From assembly GCF_021172045.1 (NCBI RefSeq), contig NZ_CP087164.1, positions 3,596,001 through 3,660,000 of the forward strand: a stretch of 64,000 bases of DNA, written 5' to 3'. Shown here in pieces: positions 37,624 through 46,171 of this stretch. The position numbers and the translations under genes were made by a program. Origin of the DNA: Capillimicrobium parvum (GTDB lineage Bacteria > Actinomycetota > Thermoleophilia > Solirubrobacterales > Solirubrobacteraceae). A model generated the notes under the pieces. That model had not been told where the DNA came from and did no database searches. It was given only the letters and a program-made list of their open reading frames with translations. Each line of letters opens with the position of its first letter. The stretch's first letter is position 1.

Positions 37624-38692
37624 CGGTCGTCAGCTCCTTCGTCAGCGTGCTCAGCACCTCGTGGCCGTCCTCGCGCACGACGACGAGGTCCTCGATGCGC
37701 ACCCCCACCGCGCCGGGGATGTACACGCCCGGCTCGACCGTGACGATCTGCCCGGCGGCGAGGGTCGCCTCGCTCGTCGTCGACAGCCGCGGCGCCTCGT
37801 GGATGTCGAGCCCGACGCCGTGCCCGAGCCCGTGGCCGAAGTGCTCGCCGTGCCCCGCCGCCGTGATGATCTCCCGGGCGACCGCGTCGACCTCGCGTCC
37901 CGTCGGACCGGGCCGCACGGCGGCCAGCGCCGCCATCTGCGCGTCGAGCACCAGGTCGTAGACCTCGCGGTCGCGCGGATCGAGCTCGCCGGTGGCGAAC
38001 GTGCGCGTGCAGTCCGAGCAGTAGCCGTCGAGCCTGCAGCCCCAGTCGATGACGACAAGCGTGCCCCGCGGGATCTCGACGTCGCGCGGCACGGCGTGCG
38101 GCAGAGCGCCGTGGGCGGCCGCCGCGACGATCGGCGGGAAGCTGACGCCCTCGGCGCCCCGGCGGCGCTGCTCGAACTCGAGGTCGAGCGCCACGTCGCG
38201 CTCCGTGCGCCCCGCGAGACCGCGCGCCACGACCGCCGTCAGCGCCTCGTCGGCCAGCCGCGCCGCCGCGCGGATCTTGTCGATCTCGCCCTCGTCCTTG
38301 ATGGCGCGCAGCTCCTCGACCAGGCCGCCGGCGGCGACGAGCTCCACCTCGTCGGGCAGCATCTCGCGCAGCCGCTCGTGCGAGCGGACGCTGAGCGTCG
38401 CGTCGTCGAAGCCGATCCGCCGCGCCTGCTCCGGCACCAGCCGGGCCAGCGCCGCCAGGAGGTCGGCCGGCGCGATCTCGCGCTCGAAGGCCTCCGCCAC
38501 CTGCTCGGCGGACTGGGTCAGGTAGCGGAAGTCGGTGAGGAACCGCCGCAGCCCCGGGGCGACGATCGCCGCCGCGTTGGAGCCGGTGAACCCGGTCAGC
38601 CAGCGCACGTTGACGAGCTCGGTGACGAGCAGCGCGTCGAGCTCGCGCTCGGTCGCGCGCGCCTCGAGCCGGTCGGCCCGGTCCGCGCTCAT
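37616..38692 (-). CDS. pepQ: M24 family Xaa-Pro aminopeptidase
   Basis: 358 aa dimetal peptidase that releases N-terminal residues before proline. The creatinase-like N-domain (DALLVTELVNVRWLTGFTGSN) precedes the catalytic pita-bread fold: DWGCRLDGYCSDCTRTF with two Asp ligands, FGHGLGHGVGLDIHEAPRL with His, and VTVEPGVYIPGAVGVRIEDLVVV with Glu. ATG 38690-38692 overlaps the aroQ stop (ATGA). The gene lies next to efp in many Gram-positives; here thioesterase, EVE and accessory genes intervene. Confidence 0.94.
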   Translation of the reverse strand: MSADRADRLEARATERELDALLVTELVNVRWLTGFTGSNAAAIVAPGLRRFLTDFRYLTQSAEQVAEAFEREIAPADLLAALARLVPEQARRIGFDDATLSVRSHERLREMLPDEVELVAAGGLVEELRAIKDEGEIDKIRAAARLADEALTAVVARGLAGRTERDVALDLEFEQRRRGAEGVSFPPIVAAAAHGALPHAVPRDVEIPRGTLVVIDWGCRLDGYCSDCTRTFATGELDPRDREVYDLVLDAQMAALAAVRPGPTGREVDAVAREIITAAGHGEHFGHGLGHGVGLDIHEAPRLSTTSEATLAAGQIVTVEPGVYIPGAVGVRIEDLVVVREDGHEVLSTLTKELTTVG

Positions 38693-39132
38693 GCGCTGAG
38701 CTCCCGCCGGATGCGCTCCAGGGCGACCCGGTAGCCGTCGACCCCCTGGCCGCTGACCGTCTCGACACAGAGATCCCGGATCACGGACACCTGACGCCAC
38801 TCCTCTCGGCTCGCCACATCGGAAAGATGCACCTCCACGGCCGGCAGCGCCGCGATCTCCAGTGCGTCGCGGATCGCCCACGCGTAGTGGGTCCACGCGC
38901 CGGGGTTCAGGACGATCGCGTCGGCGACGCCGTCCAGGGTGTGCAGGTGCTCCACGAACCGGCCCTCGTGGTTGGTCTGGAAGAAGCGGGTGGTCAGCCC
39001 GAGCGCGTGCCCGAAGTCGCCGATCGCCCGCTCGAGCTGCGCCAGCGTGAGGGAGCCGTAGTGGCCGGGATCGCGGCGGCCGAGCTGATCGAGGTTGACG
39101 CCGTGCATGATCTCGACGCGGTTGCGCGGCAT
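38689..39132 (-). CDS. aroQ: 3-dehydroquinate dehydratase, type II
   Basis: Third step of the shikimate pathway. 147 aa, dodecameric type II fold. VEIMHGVNLDQLGRRDPGHYGSLTL corresponds to the usual NGPNLNLLG...YG block with the catalytic Tyr; FFQTNHEGRFVEHLH has the mobile loop; LNPGAWTHYAWAIRDAL and EVHLSDVASREEWR carry the active-site His and Ser-binding residues. MHG replaces the more common LNG. ATG 39130-39132 shares one base with the aroKB stop. Confidence 0.95.
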   Translation of the reverse strand: MPRNRVEIMHGVNLDQLGRRDPGHYGSLTLAQLERAIGDFGHALGLTTRFFQTNHEGRFVEHLHTLDGVADAIVLNPGAWTHYAWAIRDALEIAALPAVEVHLSDVASREEWRQVSVIRDLCVETVSGQGVDGYRVALERIRRELSA

Positions 39133-40661
39133 CAGACGGCCAACTCTTCCACGGCCGCGCGGACCACGTCCGGCTCGACGACCTGGCCGTGGCGCACGTC
39201 GCCGGGCCCGCGCACCAGCACGAACGGGACCGTGTCGCCGACCCGCTTCTTGTCGCGCTGCATGACCTCCAGCACGGCCACGCGATCGACGCCGGCGGGA
39301 AGCGCCACCGGCAGGCCGGCCCGCAAGAGCAGCTCGCGCACCTGCCCGCGCAGGTCGCCGAGGCCCGACAGCCGCAGCGCGGCGAGCAGGCCGAGCCCCA
39401 CCGCCTCGCCGTGGCGCAGCGTCCCGTAGCCGGTGGCGGTCTCCAGCGCGTGGCCGATCGTGTGCCCGAGGTTGAGGATCTGGCGCCGGCCGCCGTCGCG
39501 CTCGTCGGCGGCGACCACGGCGAGCTTGGTCCGCGCGCAGTCGAGCACGGTCTCCTCGTCGTCGAAGTGCCCGGCGGCGACGCGCTCCCACAGCCGTCCG
39601 CCGGCGATGAGCGCGGTCTTGACGACCTCGGCGCGGCCGGCGGCGAGCTCGGCCTCCGGAAGCGTCTCCAACAGCCCGACGTCGACGAGCACGCCCGCCG
39701 GCTGGTGGTAGGCGCCCACGTAGTTCTTGCCCTCCGGAAGGTCGACGCCGGTCTTGCCGCCGTAGGCCGAGTCGACCTGCGCGACGAGCGTCGTCGGGAC
39801 CTGGACGACCGGGATGCCGCGCTGGTACGTCGCGGCGCAGAACCCCGCCACGTCACCGACGACGCCGCCGCCGAGCGCGACGACGTGGTCGCCGCGCCCC
39901 GCGCCCGCCCGCGTCAGCTCGCGCTGCAGGCGTTCGAACGTCGCGAGCGTCTTGTGCTCCTCCCCGGGCGCCATCGTCAGGCGTGCCGCCGGCGAGCCGA
40001 TCCGCGCCCCGTGGCGCCCGCCGACCGTCTCGTCGCTGATGACGAACCGGCGCCCGCGCGCCGGCCACGGCCGCACCTCGAGCGCGCGACGGCCGATGAG
40101 CACGGGGTAGCTCGCCGATCGCGCGGTCGCCCACAGCAGCCGGACGCCCTCGCCGAGCTCGAGCAGCCACGGCGTCGCGCGGCGAGCGGTGCCGCGCTCG
40201 CGCCCCGGCAGGATCGCGTCGGCCAGCGCCAGGTACAGCGACTCGCGCGTCGCGTAGAGCCGCTCGAAGGCGGCCCGGTCGCGGGCCAGCGGCCGGCCGC
40301 GACCCGACGCCCGCGACCACGCCGTCTCGACGTCCACGTCGATGAGCACCGCGGTGTGGCGGGCCAGCGCCGCGCGCGTCGCCTCGCTGAGCACGGCGCC
40401 GCCGCCGAGGGAGATCACGTCGCCCGCCCGCGCGCGCTCGAGCAGCTCGACGCACAGGCGCTGCTCGTGCTCGCGGAAGCCCGCCTCGCCGAAGCGGTCG
40501 AACGCCTCCTGGACGGTGCAGCCGAGCCGCTCCTCGAGCATGCGGTCGGTGTCGAGGGCGCGCACGCCGACCGAGGCCGCCGCCTCGCGGGCTGCGGCGG
40601 ACTTGCCCGCCCCCATGAAGCCGATGAAGACGAGCGCGCGGTCGGGTGCTACCGCCGCCAC
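39132..40661 (-). CDS. aroKB: Bifunctional shikimate kinase / 3-dehydroquinate synthase
   Basis: 509 aa. Residues 1 to about 165 are shikimate kinase (P-loop FIGFMGAGKSAAAREAA, LDTDRMLEERLG, VISLGGGAVLS). From about 180 it is dehydroquinate synthase (NAD site GGGVVGDVAGFCAATYQRG, PTTLVAQVDSAYGGKTGVD, zinc ligands in AGRAEVVKTALI, NLGHTIGHALE and RHGEAVGLG). The two reactions are not consecutive in the pathway but both genes usually adjoin. Start GTG 40659-40661 overlaps the aroC end by 13 nt. No frameshift separates the halves. Confidence 0.96.
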   Translation of the reverse strand: MAAVAPDRALVFIGFMGAGKSAAAREAAASVGVRALDTDRMLEERLGCTVQEAFDRFGEAGFREHEQRLCVELLERARAGDVISLGGGAVLSEATRAALARHTAVLIDVDVETAWSRASGRGRPLARDRAAFERLYATRESLYLALADAILPGRERGTARRATPWLLELGEGVRLLWATARSASYPVLIGRRALEVRPWPARGRRFVISDETVGGRHGARIGSPAARLTMAPGEEHKTLATFERLQRELTRAGAGRGDHVVALGGGVVGDVAGFCAATYQRGIPVVQVPTTLVAQVDSAYGGKTGVDLPEGKNYVGAYHQPAGVLVDVGLLETLPEAELAAGRAEVVKTALIAGGRLWERVAAGHFDDEETVLDCARTKLAVVAADERDGGRRQILNLGHTIGHALETATGYGTLRHGEAVGLGLLAALRLSGLGDLRGQVRELLLRAGLPVALPAGVDRVAVLEVMQRDKKRVGDTVPFVLVRGPGDVRHGQVVEPDVVRAAVEELAV

Positions 40662-41812
40662 CCGATGCGCTCCTCGTAGGCGCGGACGGCCTCGCGGACG
40701 TCATCGATGTGGTCGCCGCCGAACTTGCGCCGGTACGCGTCGGCGAGCACGAACGCCACCATCGCCTCGGCGACGACGCCGCCCGCGGGCACGACCGACG
40801 AGTCGGTGCGCTCGCGCAGCGCCTGGGCCGGCTCGCGCGTGGAGATGTCGACCGAGCGCAGCGGCTTGGTCAGCGTCGGGATCGGCTTCAGCGCGCCCTG
40901 GATGATGAGCGGCTCGCCCGTCGTCATCCCGCCCTCGAGCCCTCCGGCGCGGTTCGTCTCGCGGAAGTAGCCGCGATCCTCGCTGTAGAAGATCTCGTCG
41001 TGAGCCTCCGAGCCCGGTGCGGCCGGCAGGTCGAAGCCGTCGCCGAACGCGACGCCCTTGCAGGCCTGGATCGAGCAGACGGCCTGCGCGAGGCGGCCGT
41101 CGAGGCGCTCCTCCCAGGAGACCGACGAGCCGAGCCCCGGCGTGGCGCCGAACGCGCGGACCTCGAAGATCCCGCCGATCGACTCGTTGGCCTTGCGCTG
41201 TTGGTTGATGTGGGCCACCATCGCGCGCGACGCCTCGGCGTCCAGGCAGCGGACCGGGTCGTCGTCGACGCCGGCGAAGTCCTCGGGACGCACGGGCCGC
41301 GCGGGCGAGCGGATCGGCCCGACCTGCACGACGTGGCTGAGCACCTGGACGCCGAGCGCGCGCAGGAACGCCTTCGCCAGCCCCCCGCCGGCGACTCGGG
41401 CCGCCGTCTCGCGGGCGCTGGCCCGTTCGAGCACGTTGCGCACGTCGGTGTGGCCGAACTTCCAGACGCCGACGAGGTCGGCGTGGCCGGGCCGCGGGAG
41501 ATGGACCTCGCCCACCTCCGCCTCGACCGGCCACGGGTTCATCCGCTCCTCCCAGTTGGCGTAGTCGCGGTTGACCACCTGCAGCGCGACCGGCCCACCC
41601 ATCGTGCGCCCGTGACGAACGCCCGCGGTCACCTCGGCGGCGTCCTTCTCGATCTTCATGCGCCCGCCGCGGCCGTGGCCGAGCTGGCGCCGCGCCATGT
41701 CCGCGTTGAGGACGTCGCGGTCGAGCTCGAGCCCGGCGGGGAGCCCTTCGACGATCGTCGTCAGTCCCGGACCGTGCGACTCGCCGGCCGTGATGAGGCG
41801 CAGCGTGCCCAT
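40649..41812 (-). CDS. aroC: Chorismate synthase
   Basis: Last step of the shikimate pathway, a reduced-FMN-dependent trans-1,4 elimination of EPSP phosphate. 387 aa. MGTLRLITAGESHGPGLTTIVEGLP, RRQLGHGRGGRMKIEKD, RPGHADLVGVWKFGHTDVRNVLERASARETAARVAGG in pieces, and MTTGEPLIIQGALKPIPTL are diagnostic. Start ATG 41810-41812, 4 bp after the small zinc-finger gene, so it shares the TACTCT promoter at 42037. Confidence 0.98.
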   Translation of the reverse strand: MGTLRLITAGESHGPGLTTIVEGLPAGLELDRDVLNADMARRQLGHGRGGRMKIEKDAAEVTAGVRHGRTMGGPVALQVVNRDYANWEERMNPWPVEAEVGEVHLPRPGHADLVGVWKFGHTDVRNVLERASARETAARVAGGGLAKAFLRALGVQVLSHVVQVGPIRSPARPVRPEDFAGVDDDPVRCLDAEASRAMVAHINQQRKANESIGGIFEVRAFGATPGLGSSVSWEERLDGRLAQAVCSIQACKGVAFGDGFDLPAAPGSEAHDEIFYSEDRGYFRETNRAGGLEGGMTTGEPLIIQGALKPIPTLTKPLRSVDISTREPAQALRERTDSSVVPAGGVVAEAMVAFVLADAYRRKFGGDHIDDVREAVRAYEERIGWRR

Positions 41813-41816
41813 GCGG

Positions 41817-42026
41817 TCACGCGGCCTGATCGGGCGGGTCGTCGTCGCCGCGCCCGGAGCCGTGGTGGACGGCCTGGGCGTTGTGCTCCGGACCGAGGCG
41901 CCGGCCGCCGCCCTCGCACCAGGGGCAGACGATCTCGGTGGGCGTGCCGCCCAGGCGGGAGATCACCTTGCCCGTCCCGCGGCAGGCGGAGCAGGGCACG
42001 CTGGTGGGTGGGTCGATGGTCGCCAT
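41817..42026 (-). CDS. Small DnaJ-type zinc-finger protein
   Basis: 69 aa. Two CxxCxGxG-like knuckles, VPCSACRGTGKVISR and VCPWCEGGGRRLGP, form half of a DnaJ/HSP40 cysteine-rich domain without any J domain. The tail is Gly/Asp/His-rich. ATG 42024-42026 follows TACTCT by 10 nt. It is the first gene of the aroC-aroKB-aroQ-pepQ operon. A chaperone-like or regulatory zinc-binding role is possible; no function is established from sequence. Confidence 0.78.
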   Translation of the reverse strand: MATIDPPTSVPCSACRGTGKVISRLGGTPTEIVCPWCEGGGRRLGPEHNAQAVHHGSGRGDDDPPDQAA

Positions 42027-42036
42027 GGCCGCGGCG

Positions 42037-42042
42037 AGAGTA
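42037..42042 (-). promoter_or_regulatory. -10 hexamer of the zinc-finger/aro operon
   Basis: TACTCT on the minus strand, 10 nt before the ATG; the only promoter seen for the operon down to about 36282. Confidence 0.45.
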
Positions 42043-42164
42043 CCTTGGTCGCGTCCCGGCGCGCGTATCGGCCCTCGCCGCGGTACCGCCGCCGCGCCTG
42101 CGGGCACCGCCGACGGCCGCCCCCGAGCCCTCCGCCGCCGCTGTCGCGCGGCATTGGGCGGAGA

Positions 42165-42180
42165 GTGCGGTTATCCGCAC
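42165..42180. promoter_or_regulatory. Short perfect inverted repeat
   Basis: GTGCGG, 4-nt loop TTAT, CCGCAC in the 246-bp gap between the aro operon and the MFS gene; possible protein site or hairpin. Confidence 0.3.
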
Positions 42181-42203
42181 CGCGGGCGGCCGGTTGGCCC
42201 CGG

Positions 42204-42249
42204 TTGACGGTTCGCGGCACGTGTGAAACGTTGACTACCTCAAGCGTTT
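42204..42249 (+). promoter_or_regulatory. Promoter/operator region of the MFS gene
   Basis: TTGACG (42204-42209) with AACGTT 17 bp further is a weak promoter. AAACGTTGA (42226-42234) and TCAAGCGTTT (42240-42249) form an inverted repeat with one bulge, suited to a MarR or TetR-type repressor. A purine-rich AAAGG lies before the GTG start. Confidence 0.4.
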
Positions 42250-42272
42250 AGCTCCTCGAAAGGCAGCAACAA

Positions 42273-43721
42273 GTGACATCCGCAACCACCGCGCGTGACC
42301 GCCGCTGGCTCGCCCTCGTGCTGCTGGCGGGCGCGCAGTTCCTCGTGGTGCTCGACGCGACCGTCGTCAACGTCGCGCTGCCCCACATCCAGCAGGACCT
42401 CGACTTCTCGCCCGCCAACCTGCAGTGGGTCGTCAACGCCTACACGCTGACGTTCGGCGGCTTCCTGCTCCTGGGCGGCCGCGCCGCCGACCTCTTCGGC
42501 CGCCGCCGCGTCTTCATGGCCGGCATCGGCCTGTTCGCCGTTGCCTCCCTGGTCGCCGGCCTCTCGCAGTCGGAGGGCATGCTCATCGCCGCCCGCGCGG
42601 TGCAGGGCCTCGGCGGCGCGATCATCTCCCCCGCCGCGCTCTCGATCGTCATGACGACGTTCGCCGAGGGCACCGAGCGCAACAAGGCGCTGAGCGTCTG
42701 GGGCGCCGTCGCCGGCGCCGGCGGCGCGGTCGGCTCGCTGCTCGGCGGCGTGCTGACGGACGCGGTCGGCTGGGAGTGGGTCTTCTTCATCAACGTCCCC
42801 GTCGCGGCGGCGATCCTGTTCTCGGCGCCCGCGCTGCTGGCCGAGTCGCGTGCCGAGAGCGACCGCGAGGGCTTCGACGTCGCCGGTGCGGTGACCGCCA
42901 CGGGCGGCCTCGCGCTGCTGATCTTCACGCTGGTCAACACGACCGAGCACGGCTGGGGGTCGGCGCGCACGCTCATCGGCTTCGCCGCGGCGCTCGTCCT
43001 GCTCGTCGCGTTCGTCGTGCGCGAGACGACGGCGCGCCATCCGCTCGTGCGCCTGGGGATCCTGCGCAACCGCACCCTGGCGGCGGCGAACGGCACGGCG
43101 ATGCTCGCCGTGGCCGCGCTGATGGCGATGTTCTACTTCCTGTCGCTCTACATGCAGCAGGTCCTCGGCGCGTCGGCGATGCGCACGGGCTTTCAGTACC
43201 TGCCGCTCGCGGTGACGATCTTCGTGACCGCCGGGCTCGCCTCGACGGTCGTGGCGAGGATCGGCGTGCGGGCCACCCTCACGACGGGGTTCGTGCTCGC
43301 CGCCGGCGGCCTGCTCTGGTTCTCGCAGATCTCCGCGGACGGCACGTACCTGGGCGACGTGCTGTTCCCGTCGCTCCTCGTGGCGATGGGCATCGGCCTG
43401 TTCTTCGTGTCCGGCACGATGGCCGCGACGGGCGGCGTGGCGGCGCACGAGTCGGGGCTGGCCTCCGGACTGCTGAACACCTCCCAGCAGGTGGGCGGCG
43501 CGCTCGGGCTGGCGGTGCTGGCGACGCTGGCCGCAGAGCGGACGACGAACGCGCTGTCGGACGGTGCCGCGCAGGCCGCGGCGACGGTCGAGGGCTTCCA
43601 GCTCGCGTTCCTCGTGGGCGCCGGCTTCGCCCTGGCCGGCGCGGTGCTCGCGGCGCTGTTCGTCCGCCCGCCGCGCGCGGCCGCCGAGCCGGAGGGCGAG
43701 CCGCAGCCGATGGCCGCGTAG
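42273..43721 (+). CDS. MFS transporter, DHA2 (EmrB/QacA) family
   Basis: 482-aa drug:H+ antiporter-type permease with about 14 helices. Motif A variant GGRAADLFGRRRVFMAG follows helix 2, helix 1 has LVVLDATVVNVALPHIQ with the conserved Asp, and motif C-like AVAGAGGAVGSLLGGVLTDAVGWEWVFFINVP is in helix 5. Start GTG 42273 has an AAAGG about 10 nt upstream and a plausible operator in front, so it is leadered and perhaps repressible. Substrates are unknown; family members export cationic drugs or antibiotics. Confidence 0.92.
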   Translation: MTSATTARDRRWLALVLLAGAQFLVVLDATVVNVALPHIQQDLDFSPANLQWVVNAYTLTFGGFLLLGGRAADLFGRRRVFMAGIGLFAVASLVAGLSQSEGMLIAARAVQGLGGAIISPAALSIVMTTFAEGTERNKALSVWGAVAGAGGAVGSLLGGVLTDAVGWEWVFFINVPVAAAILFSAPALLAESRAESDREGFDVAGAVTATGGLALLIFTLVNTTEHGWGSARTLIGFAAALVLLVAFVVRETTARHPLVRLGILRNRTLAAANGTAMLAVAALMAMFYFLSLYMQQVLGASAMRTGFQYLPLAVTIFVTAGLASTVVARIGVRATLTTGFVLAAGGLLWFSQISADGTYLGDVLFPSLLVAMGIGLFFVSGTMAATGGVAAHESGLASGLLNTSQQVGGALGLAVLATLAAERTTNALSDGAAQAAATVEGFQLAFLVGAGFALAGAVLAALFVRPPRAAAEPEGEPQPMAA

Positions 43722-43738
43722 GGGGCCGGGGGCGGGCC

Positions 43739-43744
43739 TAGCCT
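43739..43744 (+). promoter_or_regulatory. -10 hexamer of gluQ
   Basis: TAGCCT, 7 nt before the GTG start. Confidence 0.5.
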
Positions 43745-43751
43745 GTGAGGG

Positions 43752-44639
43752 GTGGGACATGACGGCCGCTACGCCCCCTCGCCCTCCGGGCCGCTGCACG
43801 TGGGCAACCTGCGCACGGCGCTGCTGGCCTGGCTGTTCGCGCGCTCGGCCGGCGCCCGGTTCGTCGTGCGCGTCGAGGACCTCGACCGCGGCCGTTCGCG
43901 GCCCGAGCACGAGCGCGGCCAGCTCGAGGACCTCGCCGCGATCGGCCTGGACTGGGACGGCGAGGTCGTGCGCCAGTCCGAGCGCGGCGCCCTGTACGCG
44001 GCGGCGATCGGGCGCCTCGACACCTACCCGTGCTTCTGCACGCGGGCCGAGATCCGCGATGCGGCGTCGGCCCCGCACGGGATGCCCGGCCACTACCCGG
44101 GCACCTGCCGCGAGCTGACCGCCGCGCAGCGCGCCGAGCGCCAGGCGCAGGGACGGCCTCCGGCGCTGCGCCTCCGGGCGGGCGGGGCGCGCGTTGCGTT
44201 CGAGGACCGGGTGATGGGGCAGTACGAGGGGGTGGTCGACGACGTCGTGGTGCGCCGCAACGACGGGACCGCCGCATACAACCTCGCGGTCGTGGTCGAC
44301 GATGCCGGCCAGGGCGTCGGCGAGGTCGTTCGCGGCGCCGACCTGATCGGCGCGACGCCCGCCCAGATCTTCGTCGCCGATGCGCTCGGCCTGCCCCGCT
44401 GCTCCTACGCCCACGTGCCGCTCGTGCTCGCCGCCGACGGCACGCGGCTGGCCAAGCGGCACGGCGCCGTGACGCTGGCGGACCGCCGCGCGATCGGCGA
44501 GAGCGTCGCCGAGGTGCGCGCCCGCCTGCTCGAGTCGGCCGGCCTGCCCGGGGACCTCGACGAGGCGCTCACCGCGTTCGACCCGGCCGCGCTGGCGCGC
44601 GATCCGGCGGTGTGGACCGGCGAGGCGGTGCTGCGGTGA
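43752..44639 (+). CDS. gluQ: Glutamyl-Q tRNA(Asp) synthetase
   Basis: 295-aa truncated glutamyl-tRNA synthetase paralogue lacking the anticodon domain; the family attaches Glu to queuosine-34 of tRNA-Asp. RYAPSPSGPLHVGNLRTALLAWL is the HIGH region, the zinc site is CFCTRAEI with a later YPGTC, and KRHGAVTLADRR is the KMSKS-like loop (LAKRHG). The start GTG 43752 is 7 nt behind TAGCCT. Queuosine genes are not in the window, so the substrate rests on family knowledge. Confidence 0.92.
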   Translation: MGHDGRYAPSPSGPLHVGNLRTALLAWLFARSAGARFVVRVEDLDRGRSRPEHERGQLEDLAAIGLDWDGEVVRQSERGALYAAAIGRLDTYPCFCTRAEIRDAASAPHGMPGHYPGTCRELTAAQRAERQAQGRPPALRLRAGGARVAFEDRVMGQYEGVVDDVVVRRNDGTAAYNLAVVVDDAGQGVGEVVRGADLIGATPAQIFVADALGLPRCSYAHVPLVLAADGTRLAKRHGAVTLADRRAIGESVAEVRARLLESAGLPGDLDEALTAFDPAALARDPAVWTGEAVLR

Positions 44640-44989
44640 TCCTGAAGTTCACGCGAACGTGGCTGCCGGCGATCGTCGTCGCCGCCGGCGTGATCCTCTG
44701 GCTCATCGACCCGTCCGTCGACACCGCCGAGGGAGCGGCGGGGATCATCGGCGCGGGGCTGTCGATCTGGCTGCTCAACGTCCTGTTCCGCATCGGCGTC
44801 AAGGGCGACGCGGAGCGCGACGCCGAGCTCGAGGCGCGCGACTACTTCGACCGCCACGGCCACTGGCCCGATCAGGCCCCGAAGCAGCCGGCGGACCCGT
44901 CCGGGGACGGCGGCAACGGACCGGCGAAGCCGGGGTCGCCGCACCGCGATGCGCGCACCGCGCCGCGCGCGCGGCGCCCGCGTGATTGA
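44636..44989 (+). CDS. Small membrane protein
   Basis: 117 aa. Two hydrophobic helices (TWLPAIVVAAGVILWLI and AAGIIGAGLSIWLLNVLF) are followed by an acidic helix DAERDAELEARDYFDRHGHWPDQ and a disordered Pro/Gly/Arg tail. GTG 44636 overlaps the gluQ stop (GTGA), so it is coupled to gluQ. Family not recognised with certainty; similar two-helix proteins are common in actinobacteria. Confidence 0.72.
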   Translation: MILKFTRTWLPAIVVAAGVILWLIDPSVDTAEGAAGIIGAGLSIWLLNVLFRIGVKGDAERDAELEARDYFDRHGHWPDQAPKQPADPSGDGGNGPAKPGSPHRDARTAPRARRPRD

Positions 44990-45007
44990 TTTCCCGCCAT
45001 CGCCACG

Positions 45008-46171
45008 TTGCCCCTGCCCACCTTCGCCCTCTCCGAGCTCGCCGATCAGTCGCGCGCGAGCGGGCGCCTGGCGATCGACACCGAGTTCATGGGCGAGGGC
45101 CGCTACCGCACGCTGCTGTGCCTCGTGCAGGTCGCCGTCCCGGCCGCCGACGGGGTGCGCATCGAGGTGATCGACCCGCTCGACGACGACGTCGACCCCG
45201 CGCCGCTGGCCGCGGTGCTCGCCGATCCGGACGTCGAGGTCGTCATGCACGCCGCGCGCCAGGACGTCGCGCTGCTGCGCCGCGTCTGGCGCACGGAGAT
45301 CACGAGCCTCTTCGACACGCAGGTCGCGGCGGGCTTCGCGGGCCTGCGCGCCCAGGCGGGCTACGAGTCGCTGCTCGGCGACGTGCTCGGCATCCGGCTG
45401 CCGAAGTCGGCGAGCTACACGAAGTGGGACCGCCGGCCGCTGAGCGCCGAGCAGGTCGCGTACGCCCGCGAGGACGTCGAGCACCTCTTCCAGCTCGCCG
45501 ACGCGCTCCAGGACCGGCTGCGCGAGCGCGGCCGGCTCGAGTGGGCACGCGAGGAATGCCGGTTCCTCGAGACGGTCTCCGACGAGCGCGACCTCGACGC
45601 GATCTTCGACCGGCTGCCGCGCATCGCCGGGCTCGACGCCCGGTCGCGCGCCGTGGCGCGCGAGCTCGTCGAGTGGCGGGAGTCGCTGGCCGCCACGCAG
45701 GATCGGACGGTGCAGAGCGTCCTCGCCGACGCCGCTCTGGTCGAGATCGCCAAGCGCAAGCCGGACTCGCGCAAGGCGCTCGAGAACATCCGCGGCATCA
45801 ACCCCGGCAACCTGCGCCGGCGCGGGGACGACATCCTCGAGGCGGTCGCGCGCGGCCGCGACCGCGAGCCGATCCCGTTCGAGGGCGAGCGCCGTCCCGC
45901 GCCGCACCCGGGCGACGCCCCGCTCATCGCGCTGTCGGAGGCGCTCGTGCGCACCCGCGTCGCCGACTCCGACCTCGCCTACGAGCTCGTCGCGTCGCGA
46001 GCCGACCTGCAGGCCATCCTCGCCGGCCTGCGCGAGGGCGCCGACGCGGACGTCCGCACGCTACACGGCTGGCGGCGCGAGCTCGTCGGCGACGAGCTGC
46101 TCGCGCTGCTGCGCGGCGAGCGCGCGCTGGCGATCGACAGCGATCTGAAGGTCCGCGTCACCGAGCGCTGA
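45008..46171 (+). CDS. rnd: Ribonuclease D
   Basis: 387-aa 3'-5' exoribonuclease used in tRNA and small-RNA 3' maturation. The DEDDy core shows RLAIDTEFMGEGRY, VMHAARQDVALLRRVW, SLFDTQVAAGFAGL and YAREDVEHLFQLAD. An HRDC domain lies near 210-290 (SRAVARELVEWRESLA through GINPGNLRRRGDDILEAV). Start TTG 45008; no clear hexamer at the usual distance. Its end overlaps convergent aroE by 14 bp. Confidence 0.93.
   Translation: MPLPTFALSELADQSRASGRLAIDTEFMGEGRYRTLLCLVQVAVPAADGVRIEVIDPLDDDVDPAPLAAVLADPDVEVVMHAARQDVALLRRVWRTEITSLFDTQVAAGFAGLRAQAGYESLLGDVLGIRLPKSASYTKWDRRPLSAEQVAYAREDVEHLFQLADALQDRLRERGRLEWAREECRFLETVSDERDLDAIFDRLPRIAGLDARSRAVARELVEWRESLAATQDRTVQSVLADAALVEIAKRKPDSRKALENIRGINPGNLRRRGDDILEAVARGRDREPIPFEGERRPAPHPGDAPLIALSEALVRTRVADSDLAYELVASRADLQAILAGLREGADADVRTLHGWRRELVGDELLALLRGERALAIDSDLKVRVTER

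Noticed and set aside
39132-40661. Assembly artefact joining aroK and aroB
   Set aside because: The frame is open throughout with intact motifs in both halves and a normal linker; AroKB fusions are an established annotation.
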